A DNA stretch of 9,559 bases from Thermopetrobacter sp. Lineage in GTDB: Bacteria > Pseudomonadota > Alphaproteobacteria > Rhizobiales > Aestuariivirgaceae. Positions 1 to 6,292 of the stretch are shown here, piece by piece; positions within the stretch are counted from its first letter, which is position 1, and each line of letters begins with the position of its first letter. The stretch lies in NCBI GenBank assembly GCA_011374735.1, contig DRPD01000015.1, positions 1 to 9,559 on the forward strand. The letters are read 5' to 3'. The notes under the pieces were generated by a model that saw only the letters and a program-made list of their open reading frames with translations, had not been told where the DNA came from and made no database searches. A program made the position numbers and the translations under genes.

Positions 1-744
1 CTGACCGAGGGCGGCTGGCCGTCGGTGCCGAAGCTGGCCTTCCCCGGTGGCGGCCTCGTCGGCTGTGCCGCCGGTTTCATGAACGTGCCGCGCATCAAGG
101 GCATTCATTACGCCATGAAGTCCGGCATGCTGGCCGCCGAGGCGGCGGCCACGGCGCTGGCCGCGGGCCGCGCCCATGACGTGCTGGAAGACTACCAGCC
201 GGCCGTGGAGAGCTCGTGGATCGCCGCAGACCTGAAGAAGGTTCGGAACGTCAAGCCCCTGTGGTCGCGCTTCGGGCTGGCCGGGGCGCTGATCGCCGGC
301 GGCCTGGATCTGTGGGCGGGGCAACTGTTCGGCCGCCCGCTGTTCGGCCGCCTGACGCATCCGAAGGCCGATCACGAAACCCTCATTCCCGCCGATGACG
401 CCCCGCGCATCGATTATCCGAAACCGGACGGCGAGTTGTCATTCGACCGCCTGACCAATCTCGCCTTTTCCGGCACCGCCCATGAGGAGGATCAGCCGCT
501 GCATCTGGCGCTGGCCGATCCCGACCTGCCGCTGCGGGAAAATCTGCCGCGTTTCGCCGAGCCGGCCCAGCGCTATTGCCCGGCCGCCGTCTATGAAGTG
601 GTGGAAGAACGGGGTGACCAGGTGTTCCGCATCAACGCCGCCAATTGCCTGCATTGCAAGACCTGCGACATCAAGGATCCGGCGCAGAACATCACCTGGC
701 GGCCGCCGCAGGGCGGAGAAGGGCCGAAATACCCCGACATGTGA
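1..744 (+). CDS. Electron transfer flavoprotein-ubiquinone oxidoreductase, C-terminal part (5' truncated by window)
   Basis: ETF-QO carries electrons from reduced electron-transfer flavoprotein (fed by acyl-CoA and amino-acid dehydrogenases) into the membrane ubiquinone pool. The reading frame is open from the first base, so the start lies outside the window; 247 codons are visible, a little under half of the usual roughly 550 residues. The segment FPGGGLVGCAAGFMNVPRIK, followed by a HYAMKSGMLAAEAA-like stretch, is the family's conserved flavin/quinone-side region. The C-terminus carries the [4Fe-4S] ligands: Cys193 in RYCPAAVYEV, then Cys216, Cys219 and Cys222 in NCLHCKTCDIKDP (numbered from base 1). 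All four cysteines are present and the protein ends normally in a GGEGPKYPDM-like tail, so the visible part looks intact. An internal GTG at base 25 is not a real start because the homology runs through it. The TPR gene starts 114 bp downstream on the same strand. Confidence 0.96.
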   Translation: MTEGGWPSVPKLAFPGGGLVGCAAGFMNVPRIKGIHYAMKSGMLAAEAAATALAAGRAHDVLEDYQPAVESSWIAADLKKVRNVKPLWSRFGLAGALIAGGLDLWAGQLFGRPLFGRLTHPKADHETLIPADDAPRIDYPKPDGELSFDRLTNLAFSGTAHEEDQPLHLALADPDLPLRENLPRFAEPAQRYCPAAVYEVVEERGDQVFRINAANCLHCKTCDIKDPAQNITWRPPQGGEGPKYPDM

Positions 745-788
745 CGCCCCGGCCGTTCAATCTTGCGTCATCTTCGTGGTGGGCGTGG

Positions 789-817
789 TTGCCTGTATGC
801 CTCAAAGGCGGCATAAC
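789..817 (+). promoter_or_regulatory. Possible promoter of the TPR-ispE pair, with inverted repeat
   Basis: In the 114-bp gap after the ETF-QO gene, TTGCCT (789-794) and CATAAC (812-817) are separated by 17 bp, each matching the sigma-70 hexamers at 4 of 6 positions. The inverted repeat TATGCC (796-801)/GGCATA (810-815) fills the spacer and overlaps the -10 box, and a shorter GCCT/AGGC pair (799-802/806-809) nests inside it. This could be an operator or chance. The match is weak and promoters of alphaproteobacteria are hard to call by eye. Confidence 0.25.
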
Positions 818-858
818 GGAGCAATGACGCCAACGCCCCCTTCGCGAAAGCCCGTCTG

Positions 859-2613
859 ATGAAGATCGCCAAACGTCCCGCCCTCATCGCCGCCGCTCTG
901 CTGCTGGGCGTGCACCCCGTCGCCGCCCGCCAGGACACCGTGGCGGACGACTATCAACGCTGGATCGACGGCTCTCTGTCCGGCAATTATCTGGCCGCCC
1001 GCCACGCCGCCCGCCATCGCGACTTCGCCGCCGCCTCGCGGTTCTTCGACACCGCCTTGAGTCTCGACCCGGACAACCCGCGGCTGCTCAACCGCGCCTT
1101 CGTGTTTCAGGCCTCCGTCGGCAACTGGACGAAGACCGATTATCTGGCCATGCGCATCATCCGCCGCAGCCCCCGCCACCGCCTGGCCCGCATCGTGCTG
1201 GGCCTGAAGGCCGCTAGCGCCGGCCATTTCCGCCAGGCAGAAAATCATTTCCGCGAATCCGCCTATACGCCGGTGGGCGAGCTGACCGGCGGCCTGCTCA
1301 TCGCCTGGGCGCGCGCCGCCCGGAAAGATTTCGAAGGCGCCATGGAGGCCATGCGCATTCTTCAGAGCAACGACGCCTTCACCGGCTTCCGCCTGTTCCA
1401 CAGCGCCCTGATCGCCGAGCATCTGGGCCGCGGGCTGCAAGCCGGCACATTCTATGAAAAGGCGTTTCGCCGTGTCCCCGGCTCCTTGCGGGCCACCTTG
1501 GGGCTGGCCGGTTTTCATGCCCGCACCGGCCGCCGCGACAAGGCGCGCGAGATCTATGAAACGTTCCTGAAATCGGCGCCCGACAACGACGTGGTTCGCG
1601 ACGCGCTCGACCGGCTCAAGAAGGGCGAAACGCCGCCACCGCTCATTGCTTCCGTCAGGGAAGGCATGGCCGAGGCGCTGTTTTCGCTGGCTTCCGCGTT
1701 GACCGATGAACGCAGCATCGACATCGCGCTGGTCTATACGCGCCTGACCCTGCGCATGCGCCCCGGGTTCCCGTTGGCCCTGATGCTCATGGGCGAGATC
1801 TACGAGAACACGAAGCGCAAGGAGAAGGCCATCGCCGTCTATGACCGCATCCCGCGCCCCCATCCGTTGTATCTCTCCGCCCGGATCCGCGCCGCCCTGT
1901 CGCTCTCCGACCTGAACAGGCAGGACGAGGCCATCCGCCGCCTGCAACGCTTGACGAGGCAATTTCCCGATCGCTGGCGGGCCCACATGACGCTGGCCAA
2001 CGTGTTGCGCGGCGCCGAGAAGTGGCAACGGGCCGCCGCCGCCTATACGCGGGCGCTGGAGTTGATTGGCCGGCCGCAAAAAAGGCATTGGGTGCTGTTC
2101 TATTTCCGTGGCATCGCCCTGGAGCGCGCCGGCCGCTGGGCCGAGGCCGAAAAGGATTTCCGCACCGCCCTGAAGTTCAACCCCGGCCATCCGTCAGTGC
2201 TCAACTATCTGGGCTATTCCCTGATCGATCAGGGCCGCAAGCTCGACGAGGCGCTGCAGATGGTCATGCGCGCCGTCGATGCCCGGCCCAACGACGGCTA
2301 TATCGTCGACAGCCTGGGCTGGGCCTATTTCCGCCTCAAGCGTTATGAGGAAGCGGTGCGCCATCTGGAGCGCGCCGTGGAGTTGCGGCCCGCCGACCCG
2401 GTGATCAACGATCACCTGGGCGACGCCTATTGGATGGCCGGCCGTCGGCTGGAGGCCCGCTTCCAATGGCAACACGCCCTTGATTCGAAACCTGATGAAA
2501 CGCTGAAGAAGAAGCTGCTGGCCAAGCTGAAGAACGGGCTGAACAGCAAGCCGGAGGAGGGCGGCAAGACCGCCGCCGCCCCCGCCGGCGGGACCAGGCC
2601 GGCCCACCCATGA
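859..2613 (+). CDS. Secreted/periplasmic tetratricopeptide repeat protein
   Basis: A 584-residue protein made almost wholly of TPR helical hairpins, which act as protein-binding scaffolds. Residues 1-23 form a signal peptide: basic MKIAKRP, hydrophobic core to about 18, probable cleavage after VAA. One clear repeat lies at about 40-75. The best run is in the C-terminal half, at about 370-402, 411-444, 446-479, 480-513 and 514-547, with typical G-W/Y-x-E-A and A-L-x-x-x-P signatures. The SLGWAYFRLKRYEEAV and INDHLGDAYWMAGRRLEARF segments are the strongly conserved end of this proteobacterial family. The tail (about 550-584) is Lys-rich, then Ala/Pro/Gly-rich. The start is supported by the signal peptide; the ribosome site is weak (CGAAAG, 8 bp upstream). 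Its stop overlaps the ispE start by ATGA, so the two are probably translationally coupled. From memory, pseudomonads keep a related TPR gene beside lolB and ispE; here lolB is absent. The partner is unknown; a role in envelope assembly is inference. Confidence 0.9.
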   Translation: MKIAKRPALIAAALLLGVHPVAARQDTVADDYQRWIDGSLSGNYLAARHAARHRDFAAASRFFDTALSLDPDNPRLLNRAFVFQASVGNWTKTDYLAMRIIRRSPRHRLARIVLGLKAASAGHFRQAENHFRESAYTPVGELTGGLLIAWARAARKDFEGAMEAMRILQSNDAFTGFRLFHSALIAEHLGRGLQAGTFYEKAFRRVPGSLRATLGLAGFHARTGRRDKAREIYETFLKSAPDNDVVRDALDRLKKGETPPPLIASVREGMAEALFSLASALTDERSIDIALVYTRLTLRMRPGFPLALMLMGEIYENTKRKEKAIAVYDRIPRPHPLYLSARIRAALSLSDLNRQDEAIRRLQRLTRQFPDRWRAHMTLANVLRGAEKWQRAAAAYTRALELIGRPQKRHWVLFYFRGIALERAGRWAEAEKDFRTALKFNPGHPSVLNYLGYSLIDQGRKLDEALQMVMRAVDARPNDGYIVDSLGWAYFRLKRYEEAVRHLERAVELRPADPVINDHLGDAYWMAGRRLEARFQWQHALDSKPDETLKKKLLAKLKNGLNSKPEEGGKTAAAPAGGTRPAHP

Positions 2614-3482
2614 GCGCCGCCGACGCCGGGCAAGCGGCCTTCGCTCCCGCCAAGGTCAATCTGGCGCTGCATGTCACCGGCCGGCGTTCCGACGGTTACC
2701 ATGAACTGGACAGCCTCGTGGCCTTCGCCGCCATCGGCGATGAACTGCGCCTCCGGCCGGCCGCCGATTTCTCCCTCACCGTGCGCGGGCCGTTCGCCGC
2801 CGCCGTGCCGGCCGGGCCGGACAATCTCGCCTGGCGCGCCGCCCGCGCCGCCGTGGCGCGTTGGCCGGAGGCGTTCGCGCCGCTGGCCATCACCCTGACC
2901 AAGAACCTGCCCGCCGCCGCCGGCCTTGGCGGCGGCTCCGCCGACGCCGCCGCCGTGCTGCGCGCCATGAGCGCCATCGCCAACCGCCCGCCACCCCCGC
3001 GTGATCTGGCCGCGCTGGCCCTGTCATTGGGCGCCGACGTGCCGGCCTGCCTGCACGCGCGCGCGGCGCGCATGCGCGGAATCGGCGGTATCGTCACCCC
3101 GCTGGCCGGCTGGCCCGATATGCCGGCTGTGCTGGCCAACCCCGGCCTGGCGGTGCCGACGGCGGAAGTGTTCGCCGCCCTGGAGGATGTGCCGGGCCGG
3201 CCCCTGCCGCCATTGCCCGCCAGGTTGAGCCGGGAGGAGGCCATGCGCTGGCTGGCGCGCACCGGCAACGATCTGCAAGCGGCGGCGGTCGCGCGGCGGC
3301 CCGTCATAGGCCACTGCCTGCGCGAGCTGGCGGCGCTGCCCGGCCGCCGTCTGGCCCGCATGACCGGCTCCGGCGCCACCTGCTTCGCCCTGTTCGATGA
3401 CGCGGCGGCCGCCCGTGCCGCCGCCCGGCGGTTGCAGGCGCGCCATGCCGGATGGTGGGTCGAGGCCACGATCCTGAGTTGA
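2610..3482 (+). CDS. ispE: 4-diphosphocytidyl-2-C-methyl-D-erythritol kinase
   Basis: IspE phosphorylates CDP-methylerythritol at the 2-hydroxyl using ATP, the fourth step of the MEP isoprenoid pathway in the cytosol. The 290-residue length is normal. GHMP-kinase motifs appear in order: APAKVNLALHVTGRRSDGYH at 12-31, with the conserved Lys15; the ATP-binding glycine loop LPAAAGLGGGSADAA at 100-114; LGADVPACL at 140-148, with Asp143 in the place of the catalytic aspartate; and the C-terminal MTGSGATCFALF at 251-262. The usual Gly-rich GxGE stretch after the Asp motif reads RGIGGIVTPL here, a modest departure. The start ATG overlaps the TPR stop as ATGA. The next gene, mucR, has its own promoter region, so ispE probably ends this transcript. 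I see no intrinsic terminator behind it. Confidence 0.96.
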   Translation: MSAADAGQAAFAPAKVNLALHVTGRRSDGYHELDSLVAFAAIGDELRLRPAADFSLTVRGPFAAAVPAGPDNLAWRAARAAVARWPEAFAPLAITLTKNLPAAAGLGGGSADAAAVLRAMSAIANRPPPPRDLAALALSLGADVPACLHARAARMRGIGGIVTPLAGWPDMPAVLANPGLAVPTAEVFAALEDVPGRPLPPLPARLSREEAMRWLARTGNDLQAAAVARRPVIGHCLRELAALPGRRLARMTGSGATCFALFDDAAAARAAARRLQARHAGWWVEATILS

Positions 3483-3501
3483 GATGCGCCGCGCCCCTTG
3501 A

Positions 3502-3513
3502 ATATCATGATAT
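3502..3513. repeat. 12-bp perfect palindrome upstream of mucR
   Basis: ATATCATGATAT is its own reverse complement. It lies 20 bp after the ispE stop, at the start of an AT-rich stretch that contrasts sharply with the surrounding GC-rich DNA. It could be a regulator site. Its length is above what chance would commonly give, but palindromes are easier to meet in AT-rich DNA. Confidence 0.5.
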
Positions 3514-3536
3514 GGGGAGGGGTGAAGTGGGAAAAT

Positions 3537-3557
3537 ATATGGCCTGGCCGTCCATAT
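3537..3557. repeat. Inverted repeat ATATGG-N9-CCATAT upstream of mucR
   Basis: Arms ATATGG (3537-3542) and CCATAT (3552-3557) flank the GC-rich spacer CCTGGCCGT. The arm centres are about 15 bp apart. The repeat sits 25 bp upstream of the probable mucR -35 box. The dyad could bind a dimer, or it could be MucR's own AT-rich target, since MucR/Ros proteins commonly repress their own genes. Confidence 0.4.
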
Positions 3558-3576
3558 TATGCTTTTTTATGCTTTT
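3557..3576 (+). repeat. Perfect 10-bp tandem repeat upstream of mucR -35
   Basis: TTATGCTTTT occurs twice back to back (3557-3566 and 3567-3576). A 10-bp period is close to one helical turn, so both copies present the same face of the DNA. The second copy ends 5 bp before the -35 box. T-rich sites with TpA steps are the kind of sequence recognised by MucR/Ros proteins, so an autoregulatory site is a reasonable inference. Confidence 0.5.
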
Positions 3577-3581
3577 GAAAG

Positions 3582-3610
3582 TTGACATTAATATTTTTGT
3601 GAAATAAAGA
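3582..3610 (+). promoter_or_regulatory. Probable mucR promoter
   Basis: A consensus -35 hexamer TTGACA (3582-3587) is followed 17 bp later by TAAAGA (3605-3610), a poor -10 match. The region is strongly AT-rich. A start of transcription near 3617 would give a leader of about 85 nt before the mucR ATG. It would also make the in-frame GTG at 3619 an unlikely translation start. The leader contains a 10-bp palindrome, GGAACGTTCC (3667-3676). Confidence 0.5.
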
Positions 3611-3689
3611 TTCGAGAGGTGAAAAGCAACACCGATGCAGCTGCGAAATATAAACTCGCACGCAAGGGAACGTTCCAACCATCTCAACG

Positions 3690-3694
3690 AAGGA
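3690..3694 (+). promoter_or_regulatory. Ribosome binding site deciding the mucR start
   Basis: AAGGA lies 8 bp before ATG 3703. The frame stays open upstream to a GTG at 3619, but that GTG has only GAGAG near it and falls at the predicted transcription start. The site therefore supports the shorter, 140-residue product. Confidence 0.7.
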
Positions 3695-3702
3695 ATGAGG
3701 AT

Positions 3703-4125
3703 ATGAGCGACGATATCAATAACGACATGAACACGGATCTCGTCGAACTGACCACGGAAATCGTCTCCGCCTATGTCAGCAACAACATGGTGCCGGCCAA
3801 TGAGCTGCCGGGCCTGATCAATGATGTTCACGCCGCGCTGACCAACGCCGTGAAAAGCGCCACCGAGCCGGAGAAGGAGAAGCCGAAGCCGGCCGTCGCC
3901 ATTTCCCGTTCCGTGCAGCCGGATCATATCGTCTGCCTGGAAGACGGCATGAAATTCAAGTCGCTGAAGCGCCATCTGAGCAGCCATCACGGCATGACGC
4001 CGGAAGAATACCGCGAGAAATGGAATCTGCCGCGCGATTACCCGATGGTGGCCCCCAACTACGCCAAGGCCCGCTCCGAGCTGGCCAAGCAGATGCGCCT
4101 CGGCCATCGCCGCAAGAAGTCCTGA
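3703..4125 (+). CDS. mucR: MucR/Ros family zinc-finger transcriptional regulator
   Basis: A 140-residue DNA-binding protein. MucR/Ros proteins act as global repressors or H-NS-like silencers in alphaproteobacteria, controlling exopolysaccharide, motility, virulence or cell-cycle genes. The N-terminal half (about 11-50, [20 protein letters not shown] and on) is the oligomerising region, followed by a Lys/Glu/Pro linker (55-67). The prokaryotic zinc finger is Cys78-x2-Asp81-x9-His91-x3-His95 (or His96) in [19 protein letters not shown]; the Asp at the second ligand position is the normal MucR variant. [10 protein letters not shown] and [13 protein letters not shown] follow as in the family, then a basic tail ending RRKKS. 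The ATG at 3703 has a good ribosome site; an in-frame GTG at 3619 would add 28 residues unlike the family. The gene has its own AT-rich upstream region and a strong terminator, so it is probably monocistronic and possibly autoregulated. Which processes it controls cannot be read from the sequence. Confidence 0.95.
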   Translation: MSDDINNDMNTDLVELTTEIVSAYVSNNMVPANELPGLINDVHAALTNAVKSATEPEKEKPKPAVAISRSVQPDHIVCLEDGMKFKSLKRHLSSHHGMTPEEYREKWNLPRDYPMVAPNYAKARSELAKQMRLGHRRKKS

Positions 4126-4148
4126 CCACGAATCTTTTCGCTCCGGCG

Positions 4149-4179
4149 AGGCGCCTTCCCGGCCGGGAGGGCGCCTTTT
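4149..4179 (+). terminator. Intrinsic terminator of mucR
   Basis: GGCGCCTTCCCGG (4150-4162) pairs with CCGGGAGGGCGCC (4163-4175) with a single G-U pair; flanking A4149 and T4176 extend the stem. In practice the central CCGG/CCGG bases form the loop. TTTT follows directly (4176-4179). It lies 24 bp after the mucR stop and separates it from the PAS gene. Confidence 0.8.
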
Positions 4180-4275
4180 CCGTTTCGGCGCGACATTTCT
4201 CTTGTCACGCATATGAGAGTTGATTCATGTTAACGGCTGATTCGGGGGCCAATAAAAAGAAAAGAAACGGGACAC

Positions 4276-4800
4276 ATGCAGACGTCAGGTGGGGAGAAGA
4301 GCGCCTTCGCGAACCAGCTGTTCCTGCCGCAACAGCGCGCATTGTATGAGCATTGGGTGCATTTGGCGGGGGCGGACCCCCTGCCGTCGCGCGCCAGCTT
4401 CCACCCCGCCCAGGTGCCGGATCTGCTTCCTCATCTGTCCTTGCTGGAGTTGCGCCCGCCGCCGCATGCCTTCCATGTGCGCCTCGCCGGCTCCGCCCTG
4501 CCGCGCTGGCATGGCTGCGACATCACCGGCACCACCTTGCAATGCGCCCCTTGGGAATCCTCCCGTGAGTATTGGCGGCACATCATCGCCACCATGGCCG
4601 CCGAACGCCGCCCCATGGCCGGCGTGTGGAACGACGCGAAAAACGAGGCCCGCGTCCATCTGGTGCTATTCTGGCTGCGTTTGCCGTTGCTGGGCGATGA
4701 CGGCGGCCTGATCTTGCTGGGGCTGGATATGATCCTGAACACCAGCGAGGCCGCCCGCCACGCCCCGCACCATGCCGGCGCCCTGCCTTGCGCCGGTTGA
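4276..4800 (+). CDS. PAS domain-containing protein, PAS_5-like
   Basis: A 174-residue, probably cytoplasmic protein resembling the alphaproteobacterial PAS_5 (PF07310) family. The pattern is HWVHLAGADPLPSRASFHP (26-44), then PDLLPHLSLLEL (48-59), the FHVRLAGSALPRWHG core strand and helix (66-80) with DITGTTL (82-88), an EYWRHIIATMAAERRPM helix (98-114), and the closing beta strands HLVLFWLRLPLL and GLILLGLDMI (128-153). These proteins sense a small ligand or signal through the PAS fold and usually have no output domain, as here. The ATG 4276 start is preceded by only a weak GGGA at 7 bp. The gene lies between the mucR terminator and the DnaA-like gene and may be transcribed alone. The ligand and partner are unknown. 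Confidence 0.72.
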   Translation: MQTSGGEKSAFANQLFLPQQRALYEHWVHLAGADPLPSRASFHPAQVPDLLPHLSLLELRPPPHAFHVRLAGSALPRWHGCDITGTTLQCAPWESSREYWRHIIATMAAERRPMAGVWNDAKNEARVHLVLFWLRLPLLGDDGGLILLGLDMILNTSEAARHAPHHAGALPCAG

Positions 4801-4817
4801 CATACCGACCATCACGC

Positions 4818-4836
4818 GAAAAGCCCTTTGCTTTTC
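4818..4836. repeat. Hairpin GAAAAGC-N5-GCTTTTC after the PAS gene
   Basis: A perfect 7-bp inverted repeat with a 5-nt loop (CCTTT) lies 18 bp after the PAS stop codon. The T-run is inside the stem rather than after it, so it is a poor intrinsic terminator by the usual rule. It may still end transcription or stabilise the 3' end. Confidence 0.35.
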
Positions 4837-4934
4837 AACCGGATGACAGGCCCCGGCCGGCGACTTTTCCCCACCGCGCGGTGACCTGCTAGGATGACCC
4901 ACCTGTTCATGATATGTTCTATCCATCGCTGCAC

Positions 4935-4939
4935 GGAGA
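4935..4939 (+). promoter_or_regulatory. Ribosome binding site deciding the DnaA-like HTH start
   Basis: GGAGA lies 7 bp before ATG 4947. The longer in-frame ATG at 4914 has no comparable purine-rich site upstream, so 4947 is preferred. Confidence 0.6.
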
Positions 4940-4946
4940 AACGGTC

Positions 4947-5423
4947 ATGGAGTTTTCACGCCAAGGCGGGGCGCGCCCGCCGACGCCCGGAAATCGGCGC
5001 CGGGAAATCCCGGCCATGCGCGCCCGCCGCGATCTCGTCTTGCGGCTGGTGGCCGTGGCCACCGGCGTGTCATTGCGTGCCCTGACGCGCGACAAGCGCG
5101 ACGCGTCGCAAGTGATGCTGGCCCGCCACATGGCGATGTATCTGTTGCACGTGGTGTTCTCCTGCCCGCTGACCGGCGTCGGCCGTCTTTTCAATCGCGA
5201 CCGCACCACCGCCGCCTACGCCTGTCAGCGCATCGAGGACCGCCGCGACGATCCCGCCTTCGACGCCTTCCTGCATGATCTCGAACTGGCCGTCAGCGCC
5301 CTGGATTCGGCCGTTCAAATAAGAACAAAACAAGAACAGGTGACCCGCGACGACAACCCTTGTGCCGATGAAACAAAGTCGCTGCCCTCAGCCCTGGCCC
5401 CGGGCGGGAGGTGGGCATGCTGA
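4947..5423 (+). CDS. Stand-alone DnaA domain IV-like helix-turn-helix protein
   Basis: A 158-residue protein whose centre (about residues 28-98) matches the C-terminal DNA-binding domain of the replication initiator DnaA: a first helix RRDLVLRLVAVATGVSLRAL, then ARHMAMYLLHVV (59-70), then LTGVGRLFNRDRTTAAYACQ (75-94). The RDRTT at 84-88 corresponds to the DnaA signature RDHTT in the recognition helix, with His replaced by Arg. The AAA+ ATPase and N-terminal domains of DnaA are absent, so it cannot initiate replication by itself; it probably binds DnaA-box-like DNA as a regulator. The N-terminus (about 1-28) is basic and Pro/Gly-rich; the tail after about 125 is polar and less GC-rich in DNA. 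The gene overlaps the next one (DUF6456) by 7 bp. Such short HTH proteins are found in alphaproteobacterial genomes, but I know of no assigned function. Confidence 0.82.
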   Translation: MEFSRQGGARPPTPGNRRREIPAMRARRDLVLRLVAVATGVSLRALTRDKRDASQVMLARHMAMYLLHVVFSCPLTGVGRLFNRDRTTAAYACQRIEDRRDDPAFDAFLHDLELAVSALDSAVQIRTKQEQVTRDDNPCADETKSLPSALAPGGRWAC

Positions 5424-6289
5424 GCCCGCGCGCCTTCGCCCGCGAGGCGCGCATCGTGCTCGCCCGGCTTGACCGCAATGGCGGCCATCTGCGCTGCGAG
5501 AGCGCCGCCGGGCGCGCCGCCTGGCGCATGTATTCGCCCCGCAATCGCTGGCGCAAGCCGGTCATGGAGCCGCCGGCCGAATTGGTCGATGCCATGATCG
5601 CCCGCGGCTGGCTGCGCGCCGGCGATGACGGCCGCTTCATGCTCAGTCCGGCCGGCCGCCGCTGGCTGCGCGCCGCGCCGTCCACAACCGGCGCCGGCCG
5701 GCAACGCCAGCGGCGCGAGATCGTCGATCCCGACGGCGTGCGGCGCACCGCCGAGATCAATGACCGCGAGTCGCCGGTGCAATGGCTGGCCCGGCGCCGC
5801 GACGGCCGCGGCCGCCCCTACCTGAGCGCGGAAGAGGTGGCCGCCGCGGAGCGCCTGCGCCGCGATTACGAGCACGGCCGCCTGGGCGCGGCGATCACCA
5901 GTTCGTGGGACGCCATGTTCACCGCCGCCGACCGCCGTCGCCTGCGCGGCGCCGCGCGCGACGGACTGGCCCCCGGCGAGCGCGCCCACGCCGCGCGCCA
6001 GCGGGTGTGGAAGGCGCTTCAGGCCGTCGGCCCCGGGCTGGACGCCATTCTGCTGGAGGTGTGCTGCCTGCATAGCGGGCTGGAGGCCGCCGAACGCCGC
6101 CTCGGCTGGCCGCGCCGTTCCGGGCGGCTGGTGCTGCAAATGGCGTTGGATCGGCTGGCCCGCCATTACGGCCTGAAGAAGGATGCGCCGGTGCCACGTG
6201 TCGCCCGCATCAGCGCCTGGAGCGCGCCGGACGGCCACCCCCGGCGCGCCCTGCCGGAGGAATGGGAGCGCGGGGAGGGCGGCGGCTGA
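5417..6289 (+). CDS. DUF6456 domain-containing protein, probable DNA-binding
   Basis: A 290-residue, Arg-rich, probably cytoplasmic protein. The C-terminal half matches what I recall of DUF6456: NDRESPVQWLARRRDGRGRP (115-134) with the YLSAEEVAAAERLRRDYE helix, and the end region DAILLEVCCLHSGLEAAERR followed by LGWPRRSGRLVLQMALDRLA and RHYGL (209-253), which looks like a sigma-like or HTH helix set. The N-terminus (about 1-86) resembles a winged helix, ending in LVDAMIARGWLRAGDDGRF and MLSPAGRRWL, typical of a recognition helix plus wing. ATG 5417 is chosen because GGAGGT (5407-5412) lies 4 bp upstream; the GTG at 5411 would sit on that site. The start overlaps the stop of the DnaA-like gene, so the two are co-translated and probably work together in transcription or replication control. 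It ends 3 bp from the converging sufE stop. The function is undetermined. Confidence 0.8.
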   Translation: MLSPRAFAREARIVLARLDRNGGHLRCESAAGRAAWRMYSPRNRWRKPVMEPPAELVDAMIARGWLRAGDDGRFMLSPAGRRWLRAAPSTTGAGRQRQRREIVDPDGVRRTAEINDRESPVQWLARRRDGRGRPYLSAEEVAAAERLRRDYEHGRLGAAITSSWDAMFTAADRRRLRGAARDGLAPGERAHAARQRVWKALQAVGPGLDAILLEVCCLHSGLEAAERRLGWPRRSGRLVLQMALDRLARHYGLKKDAPVPRVARISAWSAPDGHPRRALPEEWERGEGGG

Positions 6290-6292
6290 GCG

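Noticed and set aside
802..2190. 462-codon open frame on the minus strand, antisense to the TPR gene
   Set aside because: It mirrors the codon structure of a well-supported plus-strand gene in GC-rich DNA, where antisense stops are rare. The translation is Gly/Gln/Ala/His-rich with no recognisable domain.
2696..3508. 270-codon minus-strand open frame antisense to ispE
   Set aside because: It covers a gene with all IspE motifs. Its own translation is low-complexity Ala/Arg/Ser with no family resemblance.
3619..3702. Upstream extension of mucR from GTG 3619
   Set aside because: It would add 28 residues not typical of MucR and start at the predicted transcription start; ATG 3703 has the better ribosome site.
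3505..4212. 235-codon minus-strand open frame across mucR
   Set aside because: It runs through the mucR zinc finger, promoter and terminator, and has no domain of its own.
4202..4248. TTGTCA and TTGATT as -35 boxes for the PAS gene
   Set aside because: No acceptable -10 hexamer lies at 16-18 bp spacing from either.
5315..6238. 307-codon minus-strand open frame antisense to DUF6456
   Set aside because: The plus strand has a ribosome site, an overlap with the upstream gene and recognisable family motifs. The antisense translation is compositionally biased.
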